64,000 nucleotides of DNA, from positions 620,001-684,000 of the forward strand of contig CAWJLY010000001.1 in assembly GCA_963843805.1 (NCBI GenBank), in the 5' to 3' direction. The first letter of the stretch is position 1. Every line of letters begins with the position of its first letter. Position numbers and translations under genes: made by a program. Below the pieces are notes generated by a model. The model saw nothing but the letters and a program-made list of their open reading frames with translations, was not told the origin of the DNA and did not search any database. Below, one piece after another: positions 36,499-48,500 of the stretch. Source of the DNA: Ideonella_A sp963843805 (GTDB lineage: Bacteria > Pseudomonadota > Gammaproteobacteria > Burkholderiales > Burkholderiaceae_C).

Positions 36499-37320
36499 TC
36501 AGCGGCTGTTGCGGGGCGCCGATTGTGGAGGGCGCGGGCCTTGCCGCTGGTGCCCACCGGGACGCTGGCGACGACGGTCGTCGCGGCCATCACCGGGTGG
36601 CTGGCGCTGTTGAGCGGCGGGTGCGGGCTCGCGCGGCGCCTGCTCGCGGTCCTGTCGAGCCCGTGCGAGCGTCGCCTCGAGATCGGCCTGCGAGATCGAT
36701 TTCAGCGCACAAAAGTTGGCCAGCGTCAGCGTCGTCGACTCGAAGGCACGCAAGACGGCGGCCCGCTCACGCCGCGCATCGGCCTGTTCGGCATGTTCGC
36801 GCATCGCCTTTTGCTGCGCCTCGCGCTGCGCGGTGCGTTGCGCTTCCCGTTCGGCGGCCCGACGGGCCTCGTGCAGACCGCGTCGGCGTTCGATTTCGGC
36901 CAGCGCCGCGTCGCGGTGCTCGACAGAAATCTCGCCCGCGGCCTGGCCATCCAGATCGATCCGCGATTCACCGTTCGCCAATGCGCGCAGGTAAGCAGAC
37001 GATGTGGTGTGGCGGTGCAGAAAATTGGACAGCGTCTTGCGCGTGAAGATCCCCGGCGAACGCTGCTGGATATCGGCCTGGATGCGCAATTTCAGCGGCT
37101 TCGCCGCGCCTACGCTGAAGACGGCGGGAAACAGCTCGGCGAGTTTGAGAGCACAGGCATTTGCCGACAAGTCGGCAATCGGCGGCGCCGAAGGTGCCGG
37201 GGGCTTTTCGACCGCCGCGGGGGCGGCTTCGACGGTGGTCGCCGGATCAGGTTCGACAGGGGTGAGCGACGGGTCAGCCGGATCAGGCTGCGGTTCGGCA
37301 ATTGGGAAGGTCTCGGACAC
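36499..37320 (-). CDS. ProQ/FinO-domain RNA-binding protein
   Basis: A 273-residue protein with a central ProQ/FinO domain (about residues 45-140: LAELFPAVFSVGAAKPLKLR, then QRSPGIFTRKTLSNFLHRHT and YLRAL), the fold that binds structured RNAs such as sRNAs and 3' ends. Before it lies a Pro/Ala/Glu-rich lead; after it a long Arg/Glu/Ala coiled helix (RRGLHEARRAAEREAQRTAQ) and a Gln/Arg/Pro-rich tail ending RPPQSAPRNSR, like the disordered RNA-binding extensions of this family. The start is uncertain; I use the GTG at 37320 (SETFPIAEPQ) because the upstream codons are not protein-like. Same strand as dbpA. Confidence 0.82.
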   Translation of the reverse strand: MSETFPIAEPQPDPADPSLTPVEPDPATTVEAAPAAVEKPPAPSAPPIADLSANACALKLAELFPAVFSVGAAKPLKLRIQADIQQRSPGIFTRKTLSNFLHRHTTSSAYLRALANGESRIDLDGQAAGEISVEHRDAALAEIERRRGLHEARRAAEREAQRTAQREAQQKAMREHAEQADARRERAAVLRAFESTTLTLANFCALKSISQADLEATLARARQDREQAPREPAPAAQQRQPPGDGRDDRRRQRPGGHQRQGPRPPQSAPRNSR

Positions 37321-37461
37321 GGCAGGACGCTGGCGGCAGATCGGAACAAGCCTGCATTGTCGCCGCATCCGGCGGCGGCATCCAGGCTGGCCTGATCCCG
37401 GGCGGAGCGACCACTGCGACATCACCCTCGGCGATCCTCCGAAGCGCGGCACCGGCCGCAC

Positions 37462-38909
<1,448 letters not shown>

Positions 38910-39051
38910 CCGTGATTATCGGCAGCATGCCTCGGCGATGCGCTGGGCGGCTTGTTGTAGGACGACCCGCACAGTCGAAACCGGTTGCAACCGATGGCAG
39001 CCAGATGAGGCGGCAAAGACGATTGCCGGATAACAACGGGAGGGAATTCAA

Positions 39052-39210
39052 ATGAGCATTGCCACCATCATTCTGATCGTTCTGCTGCTGATGCTGGTGG
39101 GCGCGTTGCCCTCGTGGCCGCACAGCCGAAGCTGGGGTTACGGGCCGAGCGGCGGTCTCGGCCTGGTGCTCGTCATTGTGCTGGTCCTGCTGCTGATGGG
39201 ATATATCTGA
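39052..39210 (+). CDS. DUF3309 family small membrane protein
   Basis: A 52-residue hydrophobic protein: helix MSIATIILIVLLLMLVGALP, a short polar hairpin WPHSRSWGYGPSGG, and helix LGLVLVIVLVLLLMGYI. This is the two-helix DUF3309 pattern, common in proteobacteria and without a defined role. A GGGAGGG ribosome binding site sits seven bases before the ATG. Its TGA overlaps an ATG of the next gene (ATATCTGATGG). The 142 bases upstream, back to dbpA, show no gene. Confidence 0.85.
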   Translation: MSIATIILIVLLLMLVGALPSWPHSRSWGYGPSGGLGLVLVIVLVLLLMGYI

Positions 39211-40531
39211 TGGCTTGGCAGCAGCGCGCCACGCCCCCTGCTGATGGTCGCGCTGTTGGCTGCGCTGCGGCGAGGTCGCGCGGCTGCCGGTCTCCGCCGG
39301 AACCGGGCCGACACCCCAGTTGCCGCCGCCTGCCAAGACGCTGCTCCCACCGTCCACATCGCGCCGGCCAAAGGTTGGCCCGACGGTGCCAAGCCACAGC
39401 CGGCGGCAGGCCTTGCCGTGAATGCGTTTGCCAGCGGGCTCGATCATCCGCGTTGGCTGATGGTGTTGCCCAACGGCGACGTGCTGGTCGCCGAACGAAT
39501 GCGCCGCCGAAGCCTGAAGACGGCAAAGGCATCAAGGGCTTCGCGATGAAGCTGGTGATGAAGGTCGCCGGTGCCGGCGTGCCCAGCGCCAACCGGATCA
39601 CGCTGCTGCGCGACACCAATGGCGACGGCGTCGCCGACGTGCGCTCGGTGCTTGCTGCAGGGACTGAATTCGCCGATCGGCATGGTGCTGGTCGGCGAAT
39701 CGCTGTTTGTCGCCGATACCGATGCGGTGCTGCGCTTTCCCGTACAAGACGGGCGAGCTGACGATCACCGCAGCCGGCACGCAGGCTGAGCGAGCTGCCG
39801 GGCGGCCCGATGAATCACCACTGGACCAAGAACCTCATCGCCAGCCCCGACGGCAGCAAGCTGTATGCGGCGGTCGGGTCGAACAGCAATGTCGGCGGAA
39901 AACGGCCTCGCTGCCGAAGCAGGGGCGAGCCGCGATCTGGGAAATCGACATTGCCAGCGGCGCACACCGCATCTTTGCCTCCGGGCTGCGCAACCCGGTC
40001 GGCATGGCCTGGGGCCCCGATCAGAAGACCCTGTGGACGGTGGTCAACGAACGCGACGAGATCGGCAGCGATCTGGTGCCCGATTACCTGACCTCGGTGA
40101 AGGATGGCGGCTTCTACGGCTGGCCGTGGTCGTACTACGGACAACACGTCGACGAGCGCGTGCATGCCACACTCGACCCGACATGGTGGCCAAGGCACTC
40201 GTTCCCGATTACGCGCTCGGCCCGCACACGGCGTCGCTCGGGCTTGCCTGGTCGGACGGCACCAGATTGCCGGCGAGTTATGCGCAACGGCATGTTCATC
40301 GGCCAGCACGGCTCGTGGAACCGCAAGCCGCGCAGCGGCTACAAGGTGATCTTCGTCCCGTTCGATGGCGACCAGCCGGCAGGCGCTCAGCCGCAAGACG
40401 TGCTGACCGGCTTTCTCAGCGAATCAGGCAACGCGCTGGGGCGGCCGGTCGGCGTCGCGATCGACCGCAGCGGCGCGCTGCTGGTTGCCGACGATGTCGG
40501 CAACGTGATCTGGCGGGTGACCGCGCGCTGA
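39210..40531 (+). CDS. Sorbosone dehydrogenase-like PQQ/propeller protein (many frameshifts)
   Basis: A beta-propeller protein of the glucose/sorbosone dehydrogenase superfamily, about 430 residues. Pieces read in order across the three frames: FASGLDHPRWLMVLPNGDVL, ANRITLLRDTNGDGVADV, SPIGMVLVGESLFVADTDAV, MNHHWTKNLIASPDGSKLYA, FASGLRNPVGMAWGPDQKTL, NERDEIGSDLVPDYLTSVKD, FIGQHGSWNRKPRSGYKVIF and GRPVGVAIDRSGALLVADDV. These are the marks of exported PQQ-dependent sugar dehydrogenase-like proteins. At least seven frame breaks lie between 39270 and 40285. The N-terminus probably includes a signal peptide, but breaks there prevent a firm call. The substrate is unknown. Confidence 0.75.
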
Positions 40532-40536
40532 ATGAG

Positions 40537-40561
40537 GCCCCCCGGTGCGCGCACCGGGGGC
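40537..40561 (+). terminator. GC-rich hairpin after the sorbosone dehydrogenase gene
   Basis: A nearly perfect inverted repeat (CCCCCGGTGC paired with GCACCGGGGG) starts six bases after the stop codon. No U-run follows, so it may work with Rho. It separates this gene from the converging response-regulator gene; 40562-40638 shows nothing else. Confidence 0.6.
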
Positions 40562-40638
40562 AATTGCTCGACGTTGTCTGAGGCTACGCCATAAACGAAT
40601 GACGACAAGCGGGGCCGAGCAGCGTCCGGCCCGCGCCG

Positions 40639-42458
40639 TCAGATCTCCTCGCTGACCAGCATCGGCGAACGTTCGCGAACCAGTTGTTCGAATTGCTCGA
40701 TCGGCAGCGGCCGGCTGAACAGGAAACCTTGGTAGGTATCACAGCCGAGCTGGCTCAGGCAAGTCCAGCTGTCCGTCGGTCTCGACCCCTTCCGCGGTGA
40801 CCGACATGCCCAGGCTCTGTCCAAGCTTGACGATGGTGCTGACGATCGCCTTGTCGGCCAGCTGGCCAGGCAGATCCTTGATGAACGAGCGATCGATCTT
40901 CAATTCGTCGAGCGGAAACGACTTCAGATAGCTGAGCGACGAATAGCCGGTGCCGAAGTCGTCGATCGACAAGGTCACACCGAGCGCCTTCAGCTCGTGC
41001 ATCTGCGCCAGGCCGGCGTCGGCATCGTCCATCAACATGCTCTCGGTCAGCTCGACGACCAGCTGGCGGGCCGGCAATCCGCTGGCCGTCATCGCCTGGC
41101 GCAAATTGGCGCGCAGATCACCCGACGTGAACTGCAGCTTGGCGACGTTGATCGCCACCTTCAGCTCGCCCAGCCCGTCGCGGCTCCAGCGCGCCGCATC
41201 GTCGCAGGCGCTGCTCCATCACCCATTGGCCGATTGCGTTGATCAGGCCAAGCTCTTCGGCCAGCGAGATGAAGCGCAGCGGCGGAATCAGTCCGTGAGC
41301 GGATGCTGCCAGCGCACCAGCGCTTCGGCGCCGGTGACCCGGCCGGTCGCCAGACTGACCTTCGGCTGGTAGTGCAGCACCAATTCGTCGCGCGCGACCG
41401 CGCCGCGCAGCTGCGAACCGAGCGTCAGCAATTCGATCGACTTGGCATTCAGTTCGGCAGACGCAAACTTGTAGTGGCCGGCGCCCATCGCCAAGGCGGC
41501 GCTGGCAGCCAGATCGGCGCTCTTGCGCAGGGCGGCGCCTGCTGGCCATCGGATGGCGCCACCGCAATACCGAAACTTGCACCGGGCGCCACTTCATGCT
41601 GATCGATCAGCAGCGGTTCGCACAACTCACTGATCAGCCGCTTGGCGACCGCTTCGACTTCGTCGGTATCGGCCAGGCCTTCGAGCACCAGGCCGAATTG
41701 TTCGCCGCCGAGCCGGCCGACGCGCGGCGCACGTTCGCGATTGGTCGACCAGCTGGTCAGCGGATTGTCGTGCACGCAAATCGGTCGAGGCGGCTGGCGA
41801 TGGCTCGCGCCAGTTCGTCGGCCATGCCGGCGCCGAAGCTCTCGCGCAGCTGTTTGCATTCGCGGAACAGCGATGCTGAAATGGGCGAGCAAACCGCCGG
41901 TCGGCTCGTCGCGCTTGAGCATGTCGTCGATGCCGCGGTCGAACAGTCGGCCGTTCGGCAAATTCGTCGCCGAATCGAAATTGGTCATCCGGTTGTGATA
42001 CTCATGGAAGGCCAGCGTATTGCGCAGACGCAGCGCCAACTCACTCGGGTCGACCGGCTTCGACAGGAAGTCGGTGGCCCCGAGCTGCAGCGCACGCAGC
42101 TTCGAATTCGCGTCGGTCGAGGCGGTCAGCACGATCACCGGCATATAGCGGAATTCACGTTCGCGCGCGGATCGATTCGAGCAGTTCGAAGCCCGAAATC
42201 TTCGGCATCATCAGGTCGAGCAGCAACACCCGCGGCCGCTCGCTGTGCAACAGCGCCATGGCATCGCGCGGATCGTTGGTGACGACGAAATTGCGCGTAG
42301 CCCTCTTCTTCAAGGTAGGTCTGCACCAGCTCGGTCATCAATGGTTCGTCGTCGACCATCATCACCTTGGCGTCGAGCAGCGGCGAGCGCAATGCGGCCG
42401 GCGACGTCGGCAGATCACCCTTGAACGCGCCGGCCTGTGTATCGGCCCAGATGTCCAT
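40639..42458 (-). CDS. Response regulator REC-GGDEF(degenerate)-EAL (several frameshifts)
   Basis: A c-di-GMP-linked response regulator of about 605 residues. REC: KVMMVDDEPLMTELVQTYLE at the start and MPVIVLTASTDANSKLRALQ with the FLSKPVD lysine. GGDEF: NFDSATNLPNGRLF, then RLGGEQFGLVLEG, where GGEQF replaces GGDEF/GGEEF, so cyclase activity is doubtful. EAL: LHYQPKVSLATGRVTGAEAL (catalytic Glu), VELTESMLMDD, SIDDFGTGYSSLSYL, DRSFI, TAEGVET and GFLFSRPLPIEQ, all intact, so phosphodiesterase activity is likely. At least six frame breaks occur between 40765 and 42295. It starts just downstream of the hybrid kinase gene, whose stop lies only a few bases away, and is its probable phosphorelay target. 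Confidence 0.85.
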
Positions 42459-42461
42459 TCT

Positions 42462-45120
42462 TCATGCGCCAATCTCCTCAGGTTCGGACAATTTCAGTCC
42501 GCGATTGATCCGATGCGACAGCCGCGCAAGCTCTGCCAGATGTCGGCTCGGCGGAGCGGGCGTCCCGTCCGCGCGCCGCCACTTCGAGCGCCCGTGAGGG
42601 CTCGAACAATTCGTCGTAACCCATGCTGCCACCGGCGCCCTTCAGCCAATGCGCCAGTGCCGCCAGTTCATCGAAATCGCCGCGCGGCTGCCGCCTGTCC
42701 TGCTTCGACCAGCTTGGCGGGCAATTGCGTCGGCAAAGCGGCTGGCAATGCGGCCCAGCTTGGCATGGCCTGCCAGTCGGGAAGTCAGCGGCGCGAAGAT
42801 GGTCGCCGCATCGGCGAATTCATCGGCAGACCGCGAATCCAGCTCGAGATCGAGGTCCAGCTCGAGCGTCGACTGCGGCCACGGCAGCCACCGGTCGACC
42901 GCTGCGGCTGCGCGGCGGGCAGGTTGATCGTGTTGTACGGCGACGCAGCGGCCGCGGCTGCGGCGGGCCCACCGCGGCATCCGCCGGCAGCGCCTGCCGC
43001 CCAGCCGGGCCGCCAGGTCGCGCATCAGCGCATCGACATCGATCGGCTTGGTCAGGAATCCATCGAAGCCGCCGGTCTCGCAGGTCGGCCTCGAAGCCCT
43101 TCATCGCATTGGCCGTCAAGGCCACGATCGGCAACTTGAAGCCGCATTCGCGCAGCCGCCGGGTCGCCGTCATCCCGTCCATCACCGGCATCTGCATGTC
43201 CATCAGGACCAGTGCGAAGTCTTCTGCTGCAATGCAGTCGAGTGCCACCTGGCCGTTTTCGGCTTCGGTCACGTGTAATCCGACCTCCTCGAGCAGCACT
43301 CGCACGAGCTGGCGGTTTTCCACCCCGTCGTCGACCACCAGCACGCGCGCCGGCGGGAACGCCCAGCGGGTGACCACCGGCAGCATCGGCGAGGCAGCCA
43401 GCGCGCCGCTCAGCGATGCCGGGTCGAGCATTGTCGACCGCATCCAGATCACCAGCCGGCAACGTCACGCTGAACGTGGTGCCATGGCCATAGTCGCTGC
43501 TGGCAACGATGTCGCCACCCATTGCGCGGGCAAAGCCGCGGCTGATCGTCAGACCGAGCCCGGTGCCGCCGAAGCGGCGCGTCGTGGATGCCTCGGCCTG
43601 CACAAAGGGCTCGAAAACCGACTCCAGCTTGTCGGCCGGAATGCCGATTCCGCAATCCTTGACGTCAATTCGGTAGACCGGAATTTCGGCCACTTTGTCG
43701 AGCGACAGGATCACCTCGACCCGGCCGCGCTCGGTGAACTTGATCGCGTTGCCGATCAGGTTGGTCAGCATCTGGCGCAGGCGCGCCGGATCGCAATCGA
43801 TGGTCGACGGCAAGGCGTGCGCAAAATTCGATCTCCAGCGCAAGCCCCTTCTGCTCGGCCCGCTCTTGCAGGGTCCGCACCACATCGGCGGCGACCTGGT
43901 GCGGCGCGGTGGCAACCGATTCGGCCTCCAGGCGGCCAGCCTCGACCTTCGACAGGTCCAGGATGTCGTTGATCAGGTTCAGCAGATGACGGCCACTCGA
44001 ATGGATGACATCCAGGTGCCGGGCTGCATCTTCACCATCGCGCAAGCCTCTGCGGCGCAGCACTTCGGTGAAGCCCAGGATGGCATTCATCGGCGTGCGA
44101 ATCTCGTGGCTCATGTTGGCCAGAAACTGGCTCTTCGCCTGATTGGCCGCATCGGCCTGCTCCTTGGCCGCCTGCAAGGCCGCACCACGCTGCTCGAGTT
44201 CGGTCACATCCTGGAAACTGATGACCAGCGCCTGCACCTGCTGGCGGCCGTCGCGAATCGGCGAACAATTGGCACGCAGCGAAAAGCGTGTGCCGAGATC
44301 GTTCTCCAGCGTCAGATGGACATCGCGTTGGGTGTCGCCGGATCGCATCGCGGCCTGCCACGGCTGCTCGTCCACCGGCAGGGCGGTTCCGTCGAGGCGG
44401 CTCCAGGCGAAGTCCGATGGGCGTGCGGCCGATCAGCCGGCTTTCATCGACACCCAGCAACTGGGCGGTCGACTTGTTGGCCAGCACGATGGCGCCCGCC
44501 CGGTCGAGCACCACCAGTCCTTCGGTCAGGGTGTCGTAGGCAGCCCTGACCCGTTGCGGCACCGCTTTCGATGGATCCAGTTCGCGCAACATGCGCCGCA
44601 GATAGGCGATGAACAGCAGGCTGCACAAGCCGAATACAAAGGCCGAGAGCTTCAGGCTCGGGTCCTGCAGATACCCGGTCCAGCCCAGCGAGCGCAAGGG
44701 CTGGAAGCGCATTTCGACATGGCCCCAGGGCATGCCCTCCTGCCACAGCGGAACCACGATTTCGGCATCGGTCGACTGGGTGCGTTCACCCGGCGTCCAG
44801 TTGGCGTGATGATGGTTGAGGTCGACCAGCAACGCGCCCCCATTCTTTCTGACACCCACCGACAGCAATGCGGGCGTTCGCTGGCGAACCAGATCCAGCG
44901 TTTGCGACAAGGCCTCGGGATGCTCCTCATCGAGCAACACCGACGCCAGCAGCGCTGTCGATTCGGCCAGCGCGGCTCGCTGATGGCGGGCCATCGCCTC
45001 GCCATCAGGAATCAGGCCGAGATACGTGGCGCCCAGCAGCACACCGACGGTCAGTGCCGCCAGCCCCAGGGCAAGATGGACGCGGCTCGACAGGCGCCGT
45101 ATCGAGGGCAGAATTTTCAT
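42462..45120 (-). CDS. Membrane hybrid histidine kinase, PAS-HisKA-HATPase-REC-HPt (frameshifted)
   Basis: A sensor of about 885 residues. Helix 1 (VHLALGLAALTVGVLLGATY), a periplasmic sensor of about 125 residues, and helix 2 (AFVFGLCSLLFIAYL) precede a PAS domain (TLTEGLVVLDRAGAIVLANK). HisKA carries the phospho-histidine in NMSHEIRTPMNAILGF. HATPase has GIGIPADKLESVFEPF and FGGTGLGLTISRG. REC has VLVVDDGVENRQLV and LMDMQMPVMDG. The C-terminal HPt has HWLKGAGGSMGYDEL. Breaks lie near 44402, 43826, 43435 and 43073, with more in the HPt part. Its ATG overlaps the stop of the giant repeat protein (ATGA), a strong sign of coexpression; the response regulator follows directly. Confidence 0.87.
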
Positions 45121-45500
45121 GGCGCCAGCCCGCTCGGTCTGGCTGTCTGCAGGGTGGACATCTTGGCGGCGATCACAGGCGGCACGACCGGCGAATCCTT
45201 GTCGAACAGCTGCTCGAGATCACTGTCGTCGGCTTCGCCATCGTTGCCGCTCCAGAACGCGCTCCGTTTGCCCTTGACCGCACCGGCGGCAGCCAGCACC
45301 GGCATCGGGTCGATCATCTGCCAGGCCGGCAGCGCCGACAGCATCGAGCTGAGGAGGACACCGCCACGAACCAGCCAGACCACATAACCGATCGACAGGC
45401 CACTGCTGATCGCCAGGCTGGAGGCGATGATCTGTTGTTGTTGCTGACCAAGGTCCTTCATCTGATGTTGCAGGTCATCGAACTTGCGCAGCAGATCGTC
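45117..45500 (-). other. C-terminal coiled coil, membrane anchor and tail of the giant protein
   Basis: The end of the giant protein runs LRKFDDLQHQMKDLGQQQQQ (amphipathic coil), then a hydrophobic segment ISSGLSIGYVVWLVRGGVLL and SSMLSALPAWQ, then about 60 polar residues with KGKRS and acidic NDGEADDSDLEQLFDKD. I see no Asp-rich RTX nonapeptides or LPxTG-like signal. By charge the tail could face the cytoplasm, which would place the repeats outside the inner membrane. Confidence 0.65.
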
Positions 45501-48500
45501 GTTGTTCAGCCATTGCGGGGTTGCGCTGACGACCAGCGCACCGAACTGCGCTGTCGGCAAGCTGGCCAACACGGCGTCGTCGCGGCTGACCGGCTTCTGG
45601 TATTCGATCCGATCGAGCACCGACAACTTGATCGATGAATCCAGCACAACCTGCGATGCCAGCACGCCATCGGCCGAGCCCGCACTGGCAGTCTGAACCC
45701 GCTCGGCCGGCGCAACCAGGAAGCCGGTCGGTTTTGCAGCCGGCTCGGCCACGGCCTCGGCACGAATCGGCAACGCCACCTCGGCGAGCGCGAACTCGGG
45801 CGGGATCGCAATCGACGGCGCCTGGGCCACATTGACCACGAATACGCTTTGCGCGGCGGCGCCCGCGGCATCGGTGACAGTCACACGAATGGTCATGGTC
45901 CCGATATCGGCAGTTTTCGGGCTGCCCTTGAATGTCAGCGTCGCCGGATCGAAGTTCAGCCAGGCGGGCAGCGGTGCGCCACTGTCCAGGTTGGCTCGAT
46001 AGGTCAGCACATCGTCGGCATCGCTGTCGGCAAAGCTGGCAGCCGGCAGCCGCCACTCGACGATCTCAGCGTCGACGACTGAACGATCGATCAGCGGCAG
46101 CACCCGCTCGGGCGCATGGTTGACCGCCGTGACGGTGATGCCGACCACTGCGGTCTCGCTGCTGAATGGCGAGGTACCGCCGGAGCTGCCGATGCTGGCG
46201 AGTTCGCCCGCCACACCGCTGCTCTGATCCCAGGCGCGCAGCGTCAGGCCAGCGGCCACCTGGCCGCGCCAGCGATCAATCGGAACAAACCGCACCGCCG
46301 TGGTCGCATCGGCCGCGAGCAAGCGGGCCGACTGTTCGCCGACCAGTCCGAAATCGATCCAGTTGCGTCCGTCGGTGCTGTATTGCCAGCTGCCGTGGCT
46401 GGCGTCGACGCCGACCACCGCGATACCGGCCACCGCGCTGGCGTCGATGTCGCTGACCAGGCCTTTGATCAGGTCGGCCACCCGCGTGCCGGGATTGCCG
46501 AACTGGCTTTCGAGAATGGCCGCCAGGTCATTCGCGCCCAGCAGCTGCGGCGCATCGTTCACGTTGCTGACCCGCAGCTCGAAATCACCGGATACGCTGG
46601 CACCTTCGATGTCGCTGGCTGTGACCCGGATCTGCAGCTCACCGACGTCACCATTGCCCGGCGTGCCGCTGAAGCGCAGCGTGGCCGCGTCGAAGTTCAG
46701 CCATGCGGGCAAGTCGGCACCGGAGGCGAGCGTTGCGCGCAAGCTCAGCACGTCGTCGACATCGATATCGGTGAAAAGACCAGCCGGCAGCATCCAGTCG
46801 AACGGCTGATCCTGCGCCACCTGCTGGTCAGGCAGCGGCAGGTTGACAGTCGGTGCGTCGTTGCGGTTGTCGACCGTCAGCCTGAATGTGCCGGATACCG
46901 AGGCGCCGGCCATGTCGGTGGCGGTGATTCTGATCAGCAACTGGCCGATATCGGCATTGCCCGGTGTGCCGCGCAAGCTCAGCTGGCCGGCGTCGAACAC
47001 CAGCCAGTCGGGCAGGGCCGCGCCAGAGGCCAGCTCGGCGCTGAACACCAATTGATCACCCGCATCGATGTCGATGAAACGAGCCGTCGGGATGGTCGCG
47101 CTGAACACAACGCCCTCGGTCGCGCGGCGGTTGTCGAGCAGCCCGGCCAGGCGGGGTGCGTCATTGACGTTGGCCACGCTCAAAGCGAAATCGAGGCTGG
47201 CCGACGCTCCCGGCTGTCGGTGGCAGTGACCCGGATGTCGATGCGTCCGACGTCGCTGTTGCCCGGAGTGCCGCCGAGAAAACCGGTCGATGTGTCAATT
47301 CTCAGCCAGGTCGGCAGCGCTGAGCCGGTGCTCAGTTTCGCGTTGAAACTCAATGGGTCGCCCAGGTCGATGTCGACGAAAAACGCGCCCGCGTCCAGAC
47401 CGAACAGCCGATCCTGGTCGATGCGCTGGTCGGCGATCGGCCGGCCGATCGGCGCGTCGTTCACGTTGGCGACGTGCAGCCGGAAATCGCTCCACACCGC
47501 CACGCCCGCCAGATCGGTTGCGGTGAGGCGGATCCGCAAGTCGGCGACATCGGCGTTGGCCGGGGTGCCGCTGAATCGCTGTGCGGCGGGATCGAACACC
47601 AGCCACGCCGGCAACGCACCGCCATTGACCAGCCGGGCTTGCACGTCGAGCACATCGCCGATGTCGGCATCGCTGAATGTGCCGGCCGGAATGGCGAAAC
47701 TGAACGGGCTGTCCTGGCTTGCCGTCTGGTCGGCAAGCGCGGCAGCCACCGGCGCTTCGTTGGTCAGCACGACATCCAGTACGAACTCGTCGAAGACCGA
47801 CATCCCGGCGCTGTCGGTGGCGGTCAGACGGATCGTCAGCACGCCCAGGTCGCCGCGTGCCGGAATGCCGGAAAACCGCACGGTCGAGGCATCGAAGTTC
47901 AACCAGGCCGGCAGCGCGCTGCCATCGCCCTGGCTGACCGTCCAGCGGAGCGTGTCGCCGAGGTCGGGGTCGACAACGGTCTGTGCGGGGATCAGCAGAT
48001 CGAAATTCGCGCCGACGATGGCCCGCCGGTCGCCGAGCGGGATGTTGAAGACCGGGGCGTCGTTGATCGCAACGATCGGCGGCGTGGGCGCGCTGTCGAT
48101 CACTTCAGTCTGGCCATGGCCATCGACATAGCTGACACGCAGACTGATCAGCTGGCCGTTGTCGACTTCGCCGAGCAGCAGCGCGTTGCCGGTTGCACCC
48201 GCGATCGCCACACCGTTGCGCAACCATTGCAGCTGCAAACTGCCCAGGCCATCCGCATCGGCGATGCCGGTCAGGTCAGCCGACAAGCGTCTGGTCTTCG
48301 ATCGGCAGGCCGACGATCACGGGCCGGCCGGTCGGCGCGTCGTTGACATTGGCAACCGACGCGGTCGATGCACTGGTCAGCTGTTCGGCGGTGCCCTGCG
48401 CGTCGACATAGCTGACTCGCAGGCTGATCGTTCGCCCCACATCGGCGTCGCCGAGCATCAGGCTGCTGCCCGTTGCGCCGCTGATCGCCACGCCATTGCG

